Shown here: piece by piece, positions 5,515 to 5,572 of the stretch | Layout: the number at the start of each line of letters is the position of its first letter | How positions within the stretch are numbered: the stretch's first letter is position 1 | NCBI GenBank assembly: GCA_035353335.1 | Contig: DAOPZJ010000052.1 | Coordinates: forward strand, 1 to 5,572 | Length of the DNA: 5,572 nt | Direction of reading: 5' to 3' | Origin: Oscillospiraceae bacterium | GTDB taxonomy: Bacteria > Bacillota > Clostridia > Oscillospirales > JAKOTC01 | The notes under the pieces: generated by a model | Seen by the model: the letters and a program-made list of their open reading frames with translations, nothing else | Database searches by the model: none | What the model was told of the DNA's origin: nothing | Program-made: the position numbers and the translations under genes

Positions 5515-5531
5515 GTTCCGTTTTTTCGTAG

Positions 5532-5553
5532 GGCATGGCATCCTTGACATGCC
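5532..5553. repeat. Short inverted repeat at right edge
   Basis: GGCATG (5532-5537) and CATGCC (5548-5553) around a 10-base loop. It may be the start of another dispersed repeat cut by the window end, or chance. Confidence 0.35.
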
Positions 5554-5572
5554 GTGTTTATGACCTCCGGCT

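Larger units (their letters stand above)
5237..5572. other. Gene-free repeat mosaic upstream of the surface-protein gene
   Basis: No credible gene is seen. Open plus-strand frames here run through repeats and lack ribosome binding sites. The stretch is made of a dispersed palindromic repeat, two direct-repeat arrays and two inverted repeats, listed separately. It may be part of a longer repeat cluster continuing past the right edge. Confidence 0.7.

Noticed and set aside
4944..5563. Plus-strand frames across the right-end repeats
   Set aside because: They run through the antisense of the signal peptide, the promoter and the repeat mosaic. The RHCERS-like peptide is a known artefact of the dispersed repeat.

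Overview
The window looks like a piece of chromosome from a Gram-positive anaerobe of the Clostridia type. This is inferred from three things: strong GGAGG-type ribosome binding sites, two consensus sigma-A promoters, and a secreted modular protein with a C-terminal membrane anchor built from Ig-like and cadherin-like domains common in Firmicutes surface proteins. Genes are fairly GC-rich and the spacers are full of short repeats. The species cannot be named from the sequence alone.

Layout. At the left edge, minus strand, lies the first part of an unrecognised gene (1-125). Upstream of it, on the same strand, is a gene for a phage terminase small subunit-like DNA-packaging protein (226-666). 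These two suggest that the edge of a prophage or phage remnant continues to the left. The gap between them holds a GC-rich hairpin and an array of 7-bp AT-rich repeats that runs into the terminase stop codon. Bases 667-987 carry no gene, but hold a small hairpin and a 21-bp tandem repeat.

A single plus-strand gene follows (1088-2389), with its own promoter (989-1017) and a strong hairpin terminator. It encodes a cytoplasmic six-hairpin (alpha/alpha barrel) glycosidase-like protein. It converges on a large minus-strand gene (2444-5116) for an 890-residue secreted, membrane-anchored surface protein. That protein has a signal peptide, a duplicated Ig plus ~157-residue module, one cadherin-like domain, a third Ig repeat, a Big_4-like domain, a Ser/Thr/Ala linker and a C-terminal anchor. 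The convergent genes share the bidirectional terminator at 2400-2429. The surface-protein gene also has its own promoter (5208-5236).

Bases 5237-5572 appear non-coding and are a mosaic of repeats: a known type of dispersed palindromic repeat, 10- and 16-bp direct repeats, a long imperfect inverted repeat followed by a T-run, and a short inverted repeat at the right end.

The three functional blocks (phage packaging, glycosidase-like enzyme, surface protein) appear to be independent transcription units. Nothing in the sequence ties them into one system. I see no clear novel multi-gene system here. The best leads are the degenerate sortase-like signal and duplicated modules of the surface protein, and the repeat mosaic at the right end.
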